DNA of 64,000 nt, taken from positions 67,887-131,886 of the forward strand of contig RBZT01000673.1 in assembly GCA_003693705.1 (NCBI GenBank), written 5' to 3'. How positions within the stretch are numbered: position 1 is the first letter of the stretch; each line of letters begins with the position of its first letter. The DNA is from Polymyxa betae. Taxonomy: Eukaryota > Endomyxa > Phytomyxea > Plasmodiophorida > Plasmodiophoridae. The position numbers were made by a program, and so were the translations under genes. Under the pieces are notes generated by a model. The model saw only the letters and a program-made list of their open reading frames with translations, searched no databases and was not told where the DNA came from. This document shows, piece by piece, positions 21,930 through 34,523 of this stretch.

Positions 21930-24900
21930 TTACGTGAATATAGTGATAGCGGATCGTTGTAGAATTGGTGTTAATATACGGATTAGGACTGGATTATTAT
22001 CGACTATCTGAACACCATCAATATCGAATATACGTTGTATATCAGTAGCCATTTCTATAGACATCTCTATATCAGGTATTGGATCGGCTGTCATATCATG
22101 AAATGCCTCATGAATCAATCCTATGATCTCTGCAAACATCTGTACAATAAAACATCAGTATATAGGTACACATCAATTTATAACAATACAGAATCAGGTT
22201 GTACCTGTACGGATTGTGGGCGACGTTCAGCCAGAGTCAGACGACATGCGCCGGCCTGGCGATAGAGGCGGGCCAATACGGCGCAGTTGGCCCGAGCGAG
22301 ACCTACCACGGAGCCGGATACAAATCGGACTTGAACCTGGGTTGTGGAAGTTGTTGATCGTTCCCATGCCATAATCGCAGCTGTGCCAGATACTGGGGTA
22401 CGTAACGTATCCAGTTCCAGTTTACTGATACAGCATGTATTACGATACACTGGGACATGATCACGTAGAAATCCGTGTAGTATCTGCATATAGCGGCATC
22501 TCTGCTGATTGGAACGATGTTCATATTCCTGATCGTTACGTAATGCAACTAATAACTGAATTATATCAAGAGTTGATATCTAGATGGGGTTTAAGGGTTT
22601 AAGGGGTTGACGCACTGACAGGCAAACATACTTTGGGGAGCTCTTTCTTAACGGCTTCGATTATAGCCGATGTATCAGCTGAGTTCGATACCGGCAGCAG
22701 TTGTGTGCGGGCCTGTACGGCGAACGCCATTGATAGATCACGTAAATCTCGTTGTATGTTCGGATCTAGTTTATCAACGGGAGCTGATGTGGCACCAATC
22801 TATTGATCCCAGTATTTGGGTCAGCACAGTGGCATCATGGCAGGGACCAGTACGCCCATCCGTACCTCGAGCATATTCCTCTGTAGACGACGTGCACAAT
22901 CGGTAACATTGGCGGCCACCGTAAGACACTGTGCGATCATATTCGGATCTGTGAGCTGCTTGGATAAAGCCAACAGAACCCGACGTAGAATTCTGTGTTC
23001 AGTGGGTGTTAGAAACCCTAGAACCCTAAACCCGGAGATGTACTGTACTTACCTAGGTGGATGTCCACATCCGGTGATGATCTGATTGATACATGATACG
23101 GCTATCTCCGTACTGATCATACATCCTGATACTATCTGTCTATACGTGACCTATGAGGGCCAGTATGGGTGAATAGAAGATAACGATACATATCTATAGG
23201 GACATACGAGCGTTTCCAAATGTATATCTGTATATGGTAACATAGTCATATAATGAGCAGCATCTGAGGCTGCTGTCTTGGCATGATCCAGATCCATAAC
23301 AAGTTCATAGGCAGAGGATAATGAAACATAAATTCGGATCAGAGTCCGGAGACATGGTAGATAACGATTCATTGGTAACATCATACATCCATATGCCCGT
23401 GTCTGATCCAGATACATCTTCAGTAATGTTTCCAGACGCTGTACTGCCTCAGTAGCATCATCCGGACCTGGATCAATGCAGTTTGTCAATATCACAAATC
23501 ACGGTTTTAGGGTTTATCTTCTCACTTTGTCGTTGTAGCAGGAGTGTAACATATGATAGAACTGCATCTATTGATTCAGGTAGGAGCTGCTGATCCTCAT
23601 CCTGGCTCTGTTCGATTACAGTTCGATATCGTTCTAGGATGTGGTCCAATGCGACGCCTGCGACGAGATCCGCCTGAATGAGAGCGATCTGTGCACGACG
23701 TTGTAGACGTCGATCATGTGCATCAATGGCATGATGTTCAAGTACATGTGCTACATGACGTATAGTATCAGTAGGATAATTAATAGCACTGGATTGCATT
23801 GCTTGAAGTTGTAACGTAATAGTCTCTGACCAACATGTTACATCATGACTGTTAGTAGTAGATCGTAATATATCATCACATTGTTGTATACATTCGGATA
23901 TAGAGCCACGTTCCAGATGCAGATACGCTACATCTGTAACATAAGTCAGTGCATATCTTCCAAGAGTATTGTGATAAACATAGAGAATGGCATAGAATTA
24001 TTTGAGTTAAGTATGACCTGTTGGGAACTTTTCAATAAGTTTCTTAGCTGTATCATAGCATTCAAATCGTCCAAGTGATATAAAATATATAAGTAGAAGT
24101 CCATATGCATGACGTACACAATCAGGTATAGATGTAGATATCTCCTCCTTACATAGATATCTAATACATTCTTCGTTACCACTGAAAGGGACATCATTAC
24201 GCCATGCTGGCCCATCACTAGTCACTGATGATGGTGTTGTCCAGGGTATATTACGAGATCGTATAAGTCGATATACTAATGATACAGCTTCAGATATATA
24301 CCCTAATGATATACACACCTTCGCCTATATTTACATTAAAAATTAGGGTTCAATACAAAATTATAGATTGACTTCATATTTGAAGGTGAACTTAAGAGCA
24401 AATCAATACTGATAAACTGGCAGAAAATGTGATGTGAGAATATAGCGGAGACCTTTAGAGCGAGTGCCTCAATAGTAACAGTAGGATCAGTTCGGGCTAC
24501 ATCTAGGACAATGGTGATGGGGGCCAGTGCGTCCAGGGGCCGATCATCATGGAGTGCGTGGCGGGCAGCGAACATGAACGTCTCTGTCAAGTCCGCATAT
24601 CGGATTCGATCTGGTTGCTGGGCTAGGTCCAGGGCTGGTACGACCTATGCGGAGATATGAGACATGGTTGTATGGATGGGGTGCTGTTGCACGAGCTCAC
24701 CGGTTCTGGTCTATTATACGTTGATACGAGACGAATACGTTCGGACGGATGTCTCTTGGTCATGGCCAGTACGGCCCATGCTAATCCTGAACATATCTAC
24801 AGTATATGATATAAGGTATATAGGGAATGACAGTGAGGATATCACTCTGTATGTGATATACATACCCGGGCTGAATTACGTTTTATGGCAACATGCGGAG

Positions 24901-27900
24901 ATCTATGTCCTAATCGGTACTGGCCCACAGCACCATATATACAGTTCCAGAATCCAATACGATGTAGTAAGTCGTTACGATCGCCAAGATCTGATACAGT
25001 ATTCACAGAGAGGCAATCAACCAGAGTAGTCCTGAATCGGTGTCAGGGGGTAGGGTTTAGGGTTTCAATGAGGTCAACTCACCAAGTACGACGTGCATCG
25101 TCATAAAGTTGGTAATGTTGTTGAATATCACCAAGATCTAATAAAGCTCTTGATAAAAGAATCGTCTCCTGTTTAGAACGTGCTATCTTGATTACTTTGT
25201 GATATGCAGACAATACAGATGTAGGATCATCTTCATTATTATCAATAGCATGAATAAATGATTGTCTAGCTTGATCTAATTTACGAGCAGATATTGGATA
25301 ATCACGTCGTATATCATCATGTAGTATATCTAGATCATTTCGTACTTGTTCATTATGTTTCAATTCTGTTAACGTTGCAGCTTCATGTTCTACCAACTCT
25401 TTACGTTTCGTCTCATAAACTGCTACAGCAGCCGCTAATCTATTAAATCCAGTTAATATTGTGAGCATTGATGAAAAGTATTTCCTTACCTATCATCCTC
25501 TTCCTGTTTACTTAGACGACTTCGTTTCTGTGCACGGCGTCGTGCACTATCAGCACGAGTTGTCGCCATATCTACATCAAGATTAGCCAGACATTGCAGA
25601 TCGGCGTCATGCCGGCCCCGGGCCTCGTTGAGCAGCTGATGTTGCGCAAATCGAACATAATGAAGATGGCGTACAGCCCAGTTGGCCTGGGTCAACGTAT
25701 CCCAGCGCTGTCCTAATCGGACTAGATCAGACCATTGACGTGCTCGGAATAGGACCCATAGGGTCGGAGCCAGTACGGCTCCATAGATGAGATCCAGATC
25801 TAGGTGAGAGATTGCCATAAACCAGAGTGATGTACGCCATTCGGGCTGTGATACAAGATCATGGGCAGTCGAGTAGCGTAGACCCCAGGCCAGGTCCAGG
25901 GCCGGGGCCTGTAGCACCTCCAGCCCGCCCGGGGCCCGGTCGTGCTGGTCCTGACCCTGACCCTGATCACGTATAGATTGGATCATATCGAGACAGAGAG
26001 TAGCAATCGCTGATAATACACCATGTATGGGTAGGAATTGGTCGCTGGTGGGAGTCGTACTGCCCCAGCAGACGTTACGAATGAGACGTAACGCCATCTG
26101 TAACAGATGCCAATGATGAGCATTATATGCTAACTGAATAGTAGATTGTATGTTAGACCAGAACTGGGAATGAATTGGTACTGCTGCTGCTGCTGCTGCT
26201 GCTGCTGATATTATAGTAGGTGATGGTAATGATAGATCTGTTATATCCAGATATCTATATAGATACCAATACCATCCTAATGATATATCTGATGATGTAT
26301 CCATATTCGTCATATTCTTCCTCCATATACATATACATTCAACTAATTGACTTAGTGCTGATATACCTGTAGATCCTGTCCCTATATCCTTACGTACATA
26401 TTGTATAGCAACATCATATGCAGATAAATTAGTAGCCTGTAGAGATAAGACAGCTCGTGTCTCTGGACTTAATTCATCCAGCATATTGATCAGATCAGGA
26501 TCTAGTACAGATACATTTGCTAATCCGGATATATTACGTAGCTCTAAAGATGATGAACGTGATAAGATTGCACGGAATGCATGTAGTTCTATACAATCGG
26601 TGATACACAATAATTGATCTACATCTGATCTAGACAGTAATGGTGCAGATATCGTACTTAGATTATCGGACATGCGGATCAGTACGGCCGCCATACGCAA
26701 GGCCACAATTGCAATTGGCTTGGGCCACGCTGCAGGTTTATCAATCTGCAAATGAATGCTGAGATTGAAATATTACAGGGTAGATCTTATATAGGACATA
26801 CATGAAATAATGCTTGTAGAGATGGAATGATGAATATATTAATAATATGATGATCTAATATAGGTGTAATACATGTATATAAACGTATTATACAATCATA
26901 TACAAGATCACGATTATGTATAGATACAGCAGTTAATACAGATAATTGGAACCAATGCGCACGACGTATTAAGAACCATTCGGAATCATGCAGACTTCGT
27001 ATATGTGTACATGTTCTATGATAGGTTAAATACAAGAGTTTAGGGTTCTGTGGAGGCTCACTGACCTGGGTAATGATGCTGGTAGCTGTAATGTGTCTGA
27101 TAGGATCTGATAACAGATTGTAATTGCTTCTATAAATGATACTGGTGAGGTTATCATTTTGGATTTATCGAGTACAGTGAACTTGACTGCTCCATACTGG
27201 ATCGGGAATGTTTGTGAGTTCGAATTCTGTAATAAATGATTATATGATACAATGAAATGACATTGTGTTTCGTATCATACAGGCTGTTGTATATATTGTA
27301 CAGCACGACGTGCAGCACGATGTGCTAATGTTGGAAAATGATGACGATATGCGATATGTGATAGATAGGCCCAAATATATAATGAAGGTAATGATAGACA
27401 TGTACGTATAATACGAGATGTTCCTACCATCGATGATCTATGATGATGACACTCAGAATTCAATATGGAACATACGAAATATGGTTTTATAACAACAAAT
27501 AGATAGAAAATGATGGTATGAGATAAGCGATTAACAATAGGCAATGATTAACAGATATCAGATACATACTGTGGTGATGTCTTATATGCAAAGATATATT
27601 TGTGATTAGGATGAAGATGAGATATGATATATGGAGATGGATATGCTGATATATGATCTATATCAATACCAAGTCCAATATAATCTATATCATTAATACC
27701 AATATCAATATTACTACCAGAACCTGGCTCTATACATTTCCCAAATACACGCCAGGCAGATTTCGGTAGCTGGAAGGCCACACGGGTCGTACTGACCCAG
27801 GACGGGATCAGACGTCCTTGTACCTCTCCATCGCCCTCAACTTTATCATCATCATCATCATCATCAGCTTGACGTAAGAGAGCTTCAGCTCGAGCTAATC

Positions 27901-30116
27901 GTGATTCAGCCTGAAGCATGATCAATGTAAACCCTAGAACCCTAACACTGTAGTGATAACTTCTAACCTGATCTGTAGATCGACTGATATCAGCAGCTTG
28001 TAACCAGAAGATTGCCTGTGCTCGTATGTTACTCTGTTGTTCAATCTGTAACGTCTTCATGCATGATGATACAGATTGTAATGTAATCTCTATACGATAC
28101 AGTTGCATAAGTAGATCAACATGAACACATGGGATATAGTCAGTAGATGTAACATCATTATGTTCAATAAGACGAGTCCGATATCCTGTTACTGATTGTA
28201 ACGCTCGTATCAATATATCCCTCATTGTAGATGATGGTGGTACAGACCGGGCCTGTACGGCATGTGAGTTCAGCAGGCAGTAATAAGGTCATGTTGACGT
28301 TACTAGTTCGAGGACATAACGCAGGGCTGAGGTGGGATCATAAGTTGTAGCACACAACCACAGATCAGCGATCTGTAACAGCAGATTGGTATCATGTGTA
28401 ACAGCATCGTTATGAGCAAGACGTGACTTAAGAAGGCGATCATACAGGGTGATGATGAGATCCTCTACTACAGTACCATATGATGATATCCATATAGCAG
28501 TATTTCCTAATAGACTGCATATACATGATTGTAACTATACATAACATGTCAATATCAGGCAGTACAAATACTCACATTCTGTACATTATGTTTATCTAGA
28601 TCATTGACTAGATCTGTATGTGATAGTAATGCAGTTAGTCTAATAATATGTAATACAGTATGTAATTCAGTAGACGATATTGATGATGGATCAGATAGAT
28701 CTCCACATATAATATTACTGATCTCACATGCAATATTATATTGACCATATTGTAATAATAACTGTAATAGTCGGAGGATATCATCATGCAGGTCACCTTC
28801 CTTCGTCACTGAGGGTAATCTGTTAGCGAATCTGTGACCAGGTAACGTAGTGATATGTTACAATTGAGTTGAGTGGTGCCTGGTGTCATGATGGATCTGA
28901 TCTATCATAATATTCAGGGATAATAACATGGATGAGATTGTATGATATTACTATATTTGGTGACATCTGTAATGATTTAATCATTTGTTCATGATATGGT
29001 CGGGATGAACTTAAGGGTAACGTGATCGTTGATAGGAAAACAGTGAGACGATCACTGAGTGAAGTACGTTGTAGTATGTCATCGATATTGATATTGCCAG
29101 ATGCAAATTTCACACGTTGTTTGATATTTGATATTGATAGATGAGCTGCATCTAGTACAGATATATGACAAGTATTGCCTGATCCTTGTAATTCACTAAT
29201 CTAACAATATCCCACTTTAACGAATGATATTAGAACGAATTGGGTCTGCGACCTTCTGACCAGCACGATCCAGGATCGAATTAGCCATCGAGTCGGCCCC
29301 ATTCTGCAGAGCGATCCGAACGATCAGGTCGTACAGGCCGATATACAGGCGACAGGCCGGCGCTGATTGCAGAGCCAGGCCGCGTTCCAGGACCAGTACG
29401 GTCCAGTTGAGAAAGGGGAGCGCATCTGGACCTCGTCCAGCTTCCGTTAGCCACGAACATGCTGTATATAAGAGTACGCAGCCGTTATAGATGAGCCAAC
29501 ATACAGATGGATCTTGGAATATATTGGCGATTTCGACCTGATCCAAACATGATAAGAGAATAGACAGATGAGTTGGAATAATGAATAGAACACCTGAATT
29601 GTCTTTATCATGTTAAGGATAGTGTTAATTGAATCTGAGAAACATAGACGTGTATCATGTCTAATTACAGATTGCATCATACAATAGACATAACCAAATC
29701 TAGCTTGTGCTCTTAATGATAAATTATCAATAGATGTCTGCTTTTGATTTTCTATCTGATCCAGCTCTTTTATAATTGGAATATAACAAGATTGACATGC
29801 TAAATCCACCTATTAATTGTAATGTTACATGATATTGTGACATATTCAGTATTGGTGATACATTTTTAAGTTTAGATATGATCAGATCAGCACACGCTAG
29901 ACGAATACGACCGATAATCAGGGTCGGGACAGTATGACCCAGATTATGAAATTCTGATCGAATCTGTGGAGCCAGATTTCTGATTCGATCGCTGCGGATA
30001 AAACGTTCCAGACGCCGGGCCAAATCATCCATTGTTCGCATCCCGACCGGATCCAGCTTGGCGCCCGATATGGCCGCCTGAATATCCAGCGCCATCTGGG
30101 CCGGTATGATAATCAC
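21930..30116 (-). CDS. CFAP54: Axonemal protein CFAP54-like (giant multi-exon gene)
   Basis: A chain of minus-strand exons from the ATG at 30116 (MIIIPAQMALDIQ) to the stop at 21930, separated by ~45-65 nt introns. The largest uninterrupted exon is 25486-26751. The exon at 29217-29546 contains GRGPDALPFLNWTVLVLERG followed by CRLYIGLYDLIVRIAL, matching the conserved helical block of CFAP54 (E-LPFL-WA...ES...R-LY). The rest is alpha-helical, TPR-like and weakly conserved, with an alanine run encoded by a CTG tract at 26181-26207. CFAP54 is a component of the C1d/central apparatus of motile cilia. Length (~2,300-2,500 residues) suits the family. Many exon borders are inferred. The assignment rests mainly on one block, so another large axonemal protein is possible. 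Confidence 0.62.
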
Positions 30117-30339
30117 AATTGACTGACTGTCTGCTGAAAGCGAATTGCAAACATTTTAACGTTTTTCATGAAACAACCAAGCAAAATGTTTAAACAAATA
30201 AATTGGTGTAAGATTAGATTTATTCTATGGACGAGTCTTGCCAAACCAAATCTTTGACGTCATTTGCTTTACAACATGCTTGATCCATAAAGCGAATCAT
30301 CTTCAGGCACCAGCAGAAACAGCCCAGGAAAAATCTCAA
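30117..30339. other. Upstream region of CFAP54
   Basis: AT-rich, no gene seen. It presumably holds the CFAP54 promoter. Confidence 0.35.
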
Positions 30340-30349
30340 AATTACACTT

Positions 30350-30425
30350 GTTGGATTGTTATTGAAGAGAGCGGCCAAAGCGACCTCACAAGCCTGCTTT
30401 AAATTTTGTAAAGTCTGATGCGGAT
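30350..30425 (+). pseudogene. Remnant of the last exon of the 54.6 kb small gene
   Basis: Reads L-x-KRAAKATSQACFKF, which aligns with KKSVRATQACFERY of the intact gene near 54700, followed by the same GATGYGGATGAACTTTG tail. The upstream exons are missing and the frame ends early. It is a duplicated fragment rather than a gene. Confidence 0.55.
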
Positions 30426-30542
30426 GAACTTTGATTGCTAATCGTCGAAATTGAGTGGAGACATGAGAAATGACAGAGATAAAAAGTTGATAAGAACGAA
30501 AGAAACAAAAAACTGAGGTCTCACGTCTGAACGTTAAAGCTC

Positions 30543-30836
30543 AAAAAACTGAGGTCTCACGTCTGAACGTTGGTACGTGATCCAAGCGGCCATTCAGGTC
30601 AGTGTTCCTTGCACTAGCGACGGTGGGAAGTATTCCCTGCTCCGTTCCCGGCCTTAGGCGGTCCCTCCCTCATTATCAACCGAGACAGGCCTCCCTCCGG
30701 AGATCTGCCACTGTTGACCGCCGCTTTGCAATGGGCCGACCCTCAACATGGCGCAGCCTGGGCGTCCCAACGCCATCAGCCATCCACACAGTCGTAGTCC
30801 CCAACTGAGGCCACAGGAGTGCGCTACGCTCCCGAC
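30543..30836 (-). ncRNA. SRP RNA (7SL), copy 1
   Basis: 294 nt on the minus strand, almost identical to 54221-54514. The 5' end GTCGGGAGCGTAGCGCACTC aligns base by base with the Alu domain start of eukaryotic 7SL. Helix 6 has a GGAG tetraloop (CTCC-GGAG-GGAG). Helix 8 reads GGCC-GGGA-ACGGAGCAGG, the GNRA loop plus AGCAG motif bound by SRP54. The 3' end GTGAGACCTCAG pairs back to the 5' domain and is followed by six T (30548-30543). A short ORF inside it is spurious. It forms the scaffold of the signal recognition particle that targets secreted proteins to the ER. Confidence 0.9.
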
Positions 30837-30908
30837 TGAACAAAGATATCAATACGATCCTTATATTCGGAGTTCTAGAAACTGCGATTCCCGTTATGGG
30901 ACCTTTTC
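30837..30908 (-). promoter_or_regulatory. Pol III promoter of SRP RNA copy 1
   Basis: ATATAAGG (30866-30859) lies ~25-30 bp upstream of the RNA 5' end, as a TATA box. Further upstream, GGTCCCATAACG and AATCGCAGTTT are conserved with the other copy at the same spacing, suggesting an upstream sequence element. Confidence 0.6.
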
Positions 30909-31066
30909 ATCTACATAATATGAGTATATGACGCATGGAAAATGCATTTAAATGCTTCAATAAAAATTTCATACTAGTACTGCTCAGGTTTAGTTAGGTC
31001 CCTTTCTCTAATAAAATTTATTTCATGGTTTGACAATGATTTTAAGACGTCGTAGCCAAGTGCTCT

Positions 31067-32114
31067 TCACAACAAAGAGTGGAATTCACGTTTGAAAGCT
31101 TCGTAGAGCGTAATGCTCAGGGCAGCTGATGGAACGTGGCTATAGTCCATATTAGGCATTACAACAAATACGTGATAACATCCCCTACAATCCTACGCGA
31201 GCGCCAGCTCCACGAAACATTCCAAAAACACCTTGGCTGGCGATAGTCGATCTTAAGCCATTCCAGAATCCCTTATATTGGAAATCATGAGTGGCAGATT
31301 GTACCTAGATGCACGTTAAATCGATGGTCATATTCATTGAGTCGAAAACTTCCACCTGTAATCGTAATTTTATCATATCTAACGGCGTCGTTATAAACGC
31401 TGCAATGGCGCCGCTAAAGGCCCCCATTGCTAACGTTGTAGCATGACCTGGCCGCTCGCTCAATCGTTTCTTCAGGGCTTCGTAAACAGTAAAGTACACT
31501 CCGGTGAATGGGCCGAAGCTAAACAAGGTAGCAAAATAACCACGATATAGGGCACGAATTCCCCCCGGCGAGTAATAGATTCGACGCAGGGCATCAAAAT
31601 CATTTCTGAAACGATAGTGAGTTCGAAACCGCATTCGAAATTCAGGGTTACTTGTAAAGATTCTGATCAACTTGTACTTGTCGACGTTCTTTGACAACAT
31701 CAATTGGAAGCCATAAGAAGCATGAAACCGCCTCAGCCGTCATACCAGCTGCGAAGTGAGCGATAGGCTTGGACTCATGTTGTAAAGCACTCTTCGTTAT
31801 CTAGTTCAACAAATCATAAACTTTCATCGAAACGTCCTTGCATTTTATCATGCCTCATATGTTGTGAAATAAAGTGCACCTGCAGGGATCGAACCGACAA
31901 CTGCAATACTTAAGCCACGATAAAGGCTACTCAGCGAGTTCTTTCGTAAGACCTCGAGCAATGATGTCGGCTCCCTGGACGCCTGCAGAAGTGACTTGAC
32001 CGAGTCGATCGGATGGACAGGAATTCTGGCCAGCGACGCTGCTGTTGCGCTGGCTAAGGCAGTCGGAATCAGTCGAAATGAAGAACTGTTAGAATCGCCG
32101 TCTGTCGCGACCAT
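31067..32114 (-). CDS. Mitochondrial carrier family (SLC25-type) protein
   Basis: The start MVATDGDSNSSSFRLIP is at 32114. Three carrier repeats are visible. Repeat 1 has HPIDSVKSLLQ and the second-helix stretch SIPAGALYFTTYE. Repeat 2 has CFLWLPIDVVKERRQVQ and FGPFTGVYFTVYEALKKRL. Repeat 3 has TTPLDMIKLRLQ and FRGAGARVGFHVPSAALSIT followed by LYEAFKREF. The P-x-D/E-x-x-[KR] signatures are kept in all three. Repeat 3 is recovered only by splicing out introns near 31355-31304 and 31189-31136. The product sits in the mitochondrial inner membrane. The substrate cannot be told from the visible contact residues. Similar to the group with DVxKERxQVQ in repeat 2. Confidence 0.88.
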
Positions 32115-32287
32115 TGGTTTTGACGGGATATTCGAAACAGTCTGCTAGCTCACTGGTGAGCTGGAAAAATGGCTCCAGAACTAAATGCTGGACATTTGTA
32201 TATTTTATTATAGCTACACAAATATTAAATATTAGGCTGTTGTTATTATAGCAGCAAAAATTGGGATAAATATAATAGCAAAATATT

Positions 32288-33030
32288 TCAGCCATGTTCC
32301 AGCTCAATATCGCTAGGAAAGTCAAACAGGTCAACAAGCCTTGGATCCTGCGATTCTGAATTGATGGTAGTAGTTGATGAAGCTGGTGACGATTTTGACC
32401 CGTCCAGGCTGTATCGAGTGAGGCGCCTTGCACGCTCAACCAAATTACGAACTCGCCTTGAATGGTTAGGAGTGTAAGCATCAAAGCTTTCATCCTCTGA
32501 TGAAACAAGCAGTCTTCACCAAGTATCAGCAATCAGCCTGAAAAAAACACACTAAAATACCTGACGTCGAACTTATTGAAATCCATTTCCTGGAAAAATG
32601 CTGAGCCATCCTGAAAGCGACAATCTGTCTTTACAGGAGTTTTATAGCTGTCTTCATTATTAGACAAAAGGCACTCCTGCAGAATGTGATGCAGCGGAGC
32701 TTGAGTGTTATTCCGGCGATCCTAAAGGTGTTTGAATAAATGTCGGACGCGACCTGGGCTCTGGATCAGCATACCGGCGAGAAGGTCAGCTTGCAAGCGC
32801 GGTCCATGAAAGGCGTTAATTGAGGCTGGGACATGATGCGTAGAATCCGACCAGACTGATAGACATATAAAAGAATGTTGGAATCCAGCCAATCATGTCT
32901 TCACGTTGGCGATGACGTTTGCAAGGAGGTCCCGCACATTCTCAAAGTCTTACCGGTTGGGCGATGGCGACGATGTTACCCCAACCATCAATGCTTGAAT
33001 GTTTATCTAGGAAGTCTGTCAGCTAGTCAC
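32288..33030 (-). CDS. Uncharacterised multi-exon gene, acidic C-terminus
   Basis: Minus-strand exons share one frame after splicing: HSSIDGWGNIVAIAQP (~32985-32935), ADLLAGMLIQSPGRVRHLFK (~32795-32730), DRRNNTQAPLHHILQECLLS, then a 47-nt intron (GTATTT...GTGAAG) and LLVSSEDESFDAYTPNHSRR, ending DIELEHG stop at 32288. Helical N-terminal pieces plus an acidic tail are reminiscent of SAPS-type phosphatase regulatory subunits, but I cannot show this. The start is not located. It lies 174 bp upstream of the carrier start on the same strand. Confidence 0.5.
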
Positions 33031-33219
33031 TTTTATGTCGAGCCGATCTGCTTATTGTAGATGAAATCCTGGTCGTGGGTATTCTCAGTCTTTAAAATGG
33101 GGCAATGATCAATATAAAAGCAAATTGAGATTTTGCACATCTCCAGGCCGTATATATCAGGCATCAGTTGTCTTCTGTGACAATGAGTGAAGCGGATCAG
33201 CGCAGCTATAAGTAGCACT

Positions 33220-33432
33220 ATGGCTGGCTTGCTCAGGTTTCGGTCTTTAAATGGCCATCATGTCGCTACTAATAGAGTTACAAACACAAGGGCAAGGCTA
33301 TCACATCATCGACACAACATTGCTCTGTACAAGTCTGTTATGATTGCACTAGGGGTCGTGTTTGTTGGTTATATTATCATTATTATTGTATTCAATGGTT
33401 TCTTTCCGAAACTTCATTGCTATCTGGTATAG
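33220..33432 (+). CDS. Small single-pass membrane protein (70 aa)
   Basis: ATG 33220 opens MAGLLRFRSLNGHHVATNRV, a basic N-terminal part, followed by a strong transmembrane helix VMIALGVVFVGYIIIIIVF and a short tail. Single exon. The composition (basic cytosolic side, one long hydrophobic helix) resembles small tail-anchored ER or Golgi proteins. No family recognised. Confidence 0.5.
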   Translation: MAGLLRFRSLNGHHVATNRVTNTRARLSHHRHNIALYKSVMIALGVVFVGYIIIIIVFNGFFPKLHCYLV

Positions 33433-33489
33433 TTTCGCCTTGCTCGTTTACCGCTGGCACTGACATCAGCTACATCTAGGCTAATCATA

Positions 33490-34342
33490 ATGAAATTCCT
33501 GTTTCGAAAAATGTCCACTGTGGCTGGAAAAGTTCAACAGAATCCAGTATGGAGCTCCTGCTTCAATCTGTTACTACAATGCTTAGGTTTATGGACGTGC
33601 CGTACTTCCTCAATGGTGATCTTCTGTTAAATGCTGCTCCATTGCCTGGTTGGTACTTACTTTCCTTTCATTGAGCAAGTTTATGCTAAGCATTCTCTTA
33701 GATTGGGCAACGCAGAACTATGCAATACACGAAGCTACCATCGGTATACTACCAGCAGGTCTTGAAAAATTACAAAAGAATAACCATAATTTGCCACCTA
33801 GGTTAAATCAGATTCGTTTGGCTCTCTGGCTTTTTTTTTTACTTTTGTGCAGATATCATCTTACTGTTTATAGAAGCAGACTTCACGATCCTGGTAAACG
33901 AGATCCGTCCATCGTTGCTCGTATTATCGACCGATCCACTGACCTTTTTGTGGACATCCACGAATTTGTAAGCATTCAAAAACTCGGTTTATTTGCTCTT
34001 AATTGTTTCAGACGCCCATGTTTCATACCGATGGGGTAACACCTTACCTTCGTTCAATATGGTCGCAAAGCTGGCACCGGTGTCAAAGCTGTGAAATTCG
34101 ACCCATCGATAATCGGAGACAATTTTTCATCCCGTTTGAATGGTAACTTTATGTATCGTCAGATTATCCATCAGGAACTCCAACAGAAACACAGGGTCAT
34201 GCCTCTTGTAGATTGTCAATATCATGGTATCAATGCCACATGCCCTGCCAAACCTTTACAGCTGTTGCATTACCATTATCAGCTTCCGCTTTACAGCGTT
34301 GACCTCGAACATGATGGGATCGAATACACTGCAGCGGAATAA
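33490..34342 (+). CDS. Uncharacterised multi-exon gene
   Basis: ATG 33490 opens MKFLFRKMSTVAGKVQQNP. Later exons include DWATQNYAIHEATIGILPAG (~33700-33760), then YHLTVYRSRLHDPGKRDPSI with IVARIIDRSTDLFVDIHEF (~33850-33967, after a T-rich intron ending GTGCAG). The end is uncertain: either the long open frame GRKAGTGVKAVKFDPSIIGD to the stop at 34342, or a spliced frame reading WHRCQSCEIRPIDN. Real coding potential is likely because long frames join at good splice sites. Function not recognised. Confidence 0.4.
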
Positions 34343-34523
34343 TCAATTGAGTCTACGGAATGGAATGGAAACGTCTTAGTTAGTTGAGTAAATATGAAAG
34401 GAGGAATCCAGAATCATCAGGAATTTACCGGGTATGAGTCAACGATCGCATGTGACAAATTGACTCCATCGCTTCAAAGGCATTTGCTTGTTTAAATTTG
34501 TACTTGGTTACGTTTTATTCGTC

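Larger units (their letters stand above)
30340..30908. repeat. Inverted segmental duplication, copy 1
   Basis: This stretch matches 54140-54725 in opposite orientation. It carries an SRP RNA gene, ~70 bp of its upstream promoter, and on the other side a scrap of the small gene found intact at 54631-54960. The RNA body is nearly identical between copies, whereas the flanks differ by roughly a quarter. Confidence 0.85.

Noticed and set aside
26181-26207. CTG trinucleotide tract
   Set aside because: A simple alanine run in a CFAP54 exon; short and common, no further claim.
30602-30808. 68-codon ORF, identical to one at 54249-54455
   Set aside because: It lies entirely within SRP RNA. The repeat and the frame are by-products of RNA conservation.
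31880-31900. tRNA B-box-like GGTTCGATCC on the minus strand
   Set aside because: It is codons of the mitochondrial carrier (VGSIPAG); no cloverleaf around it.
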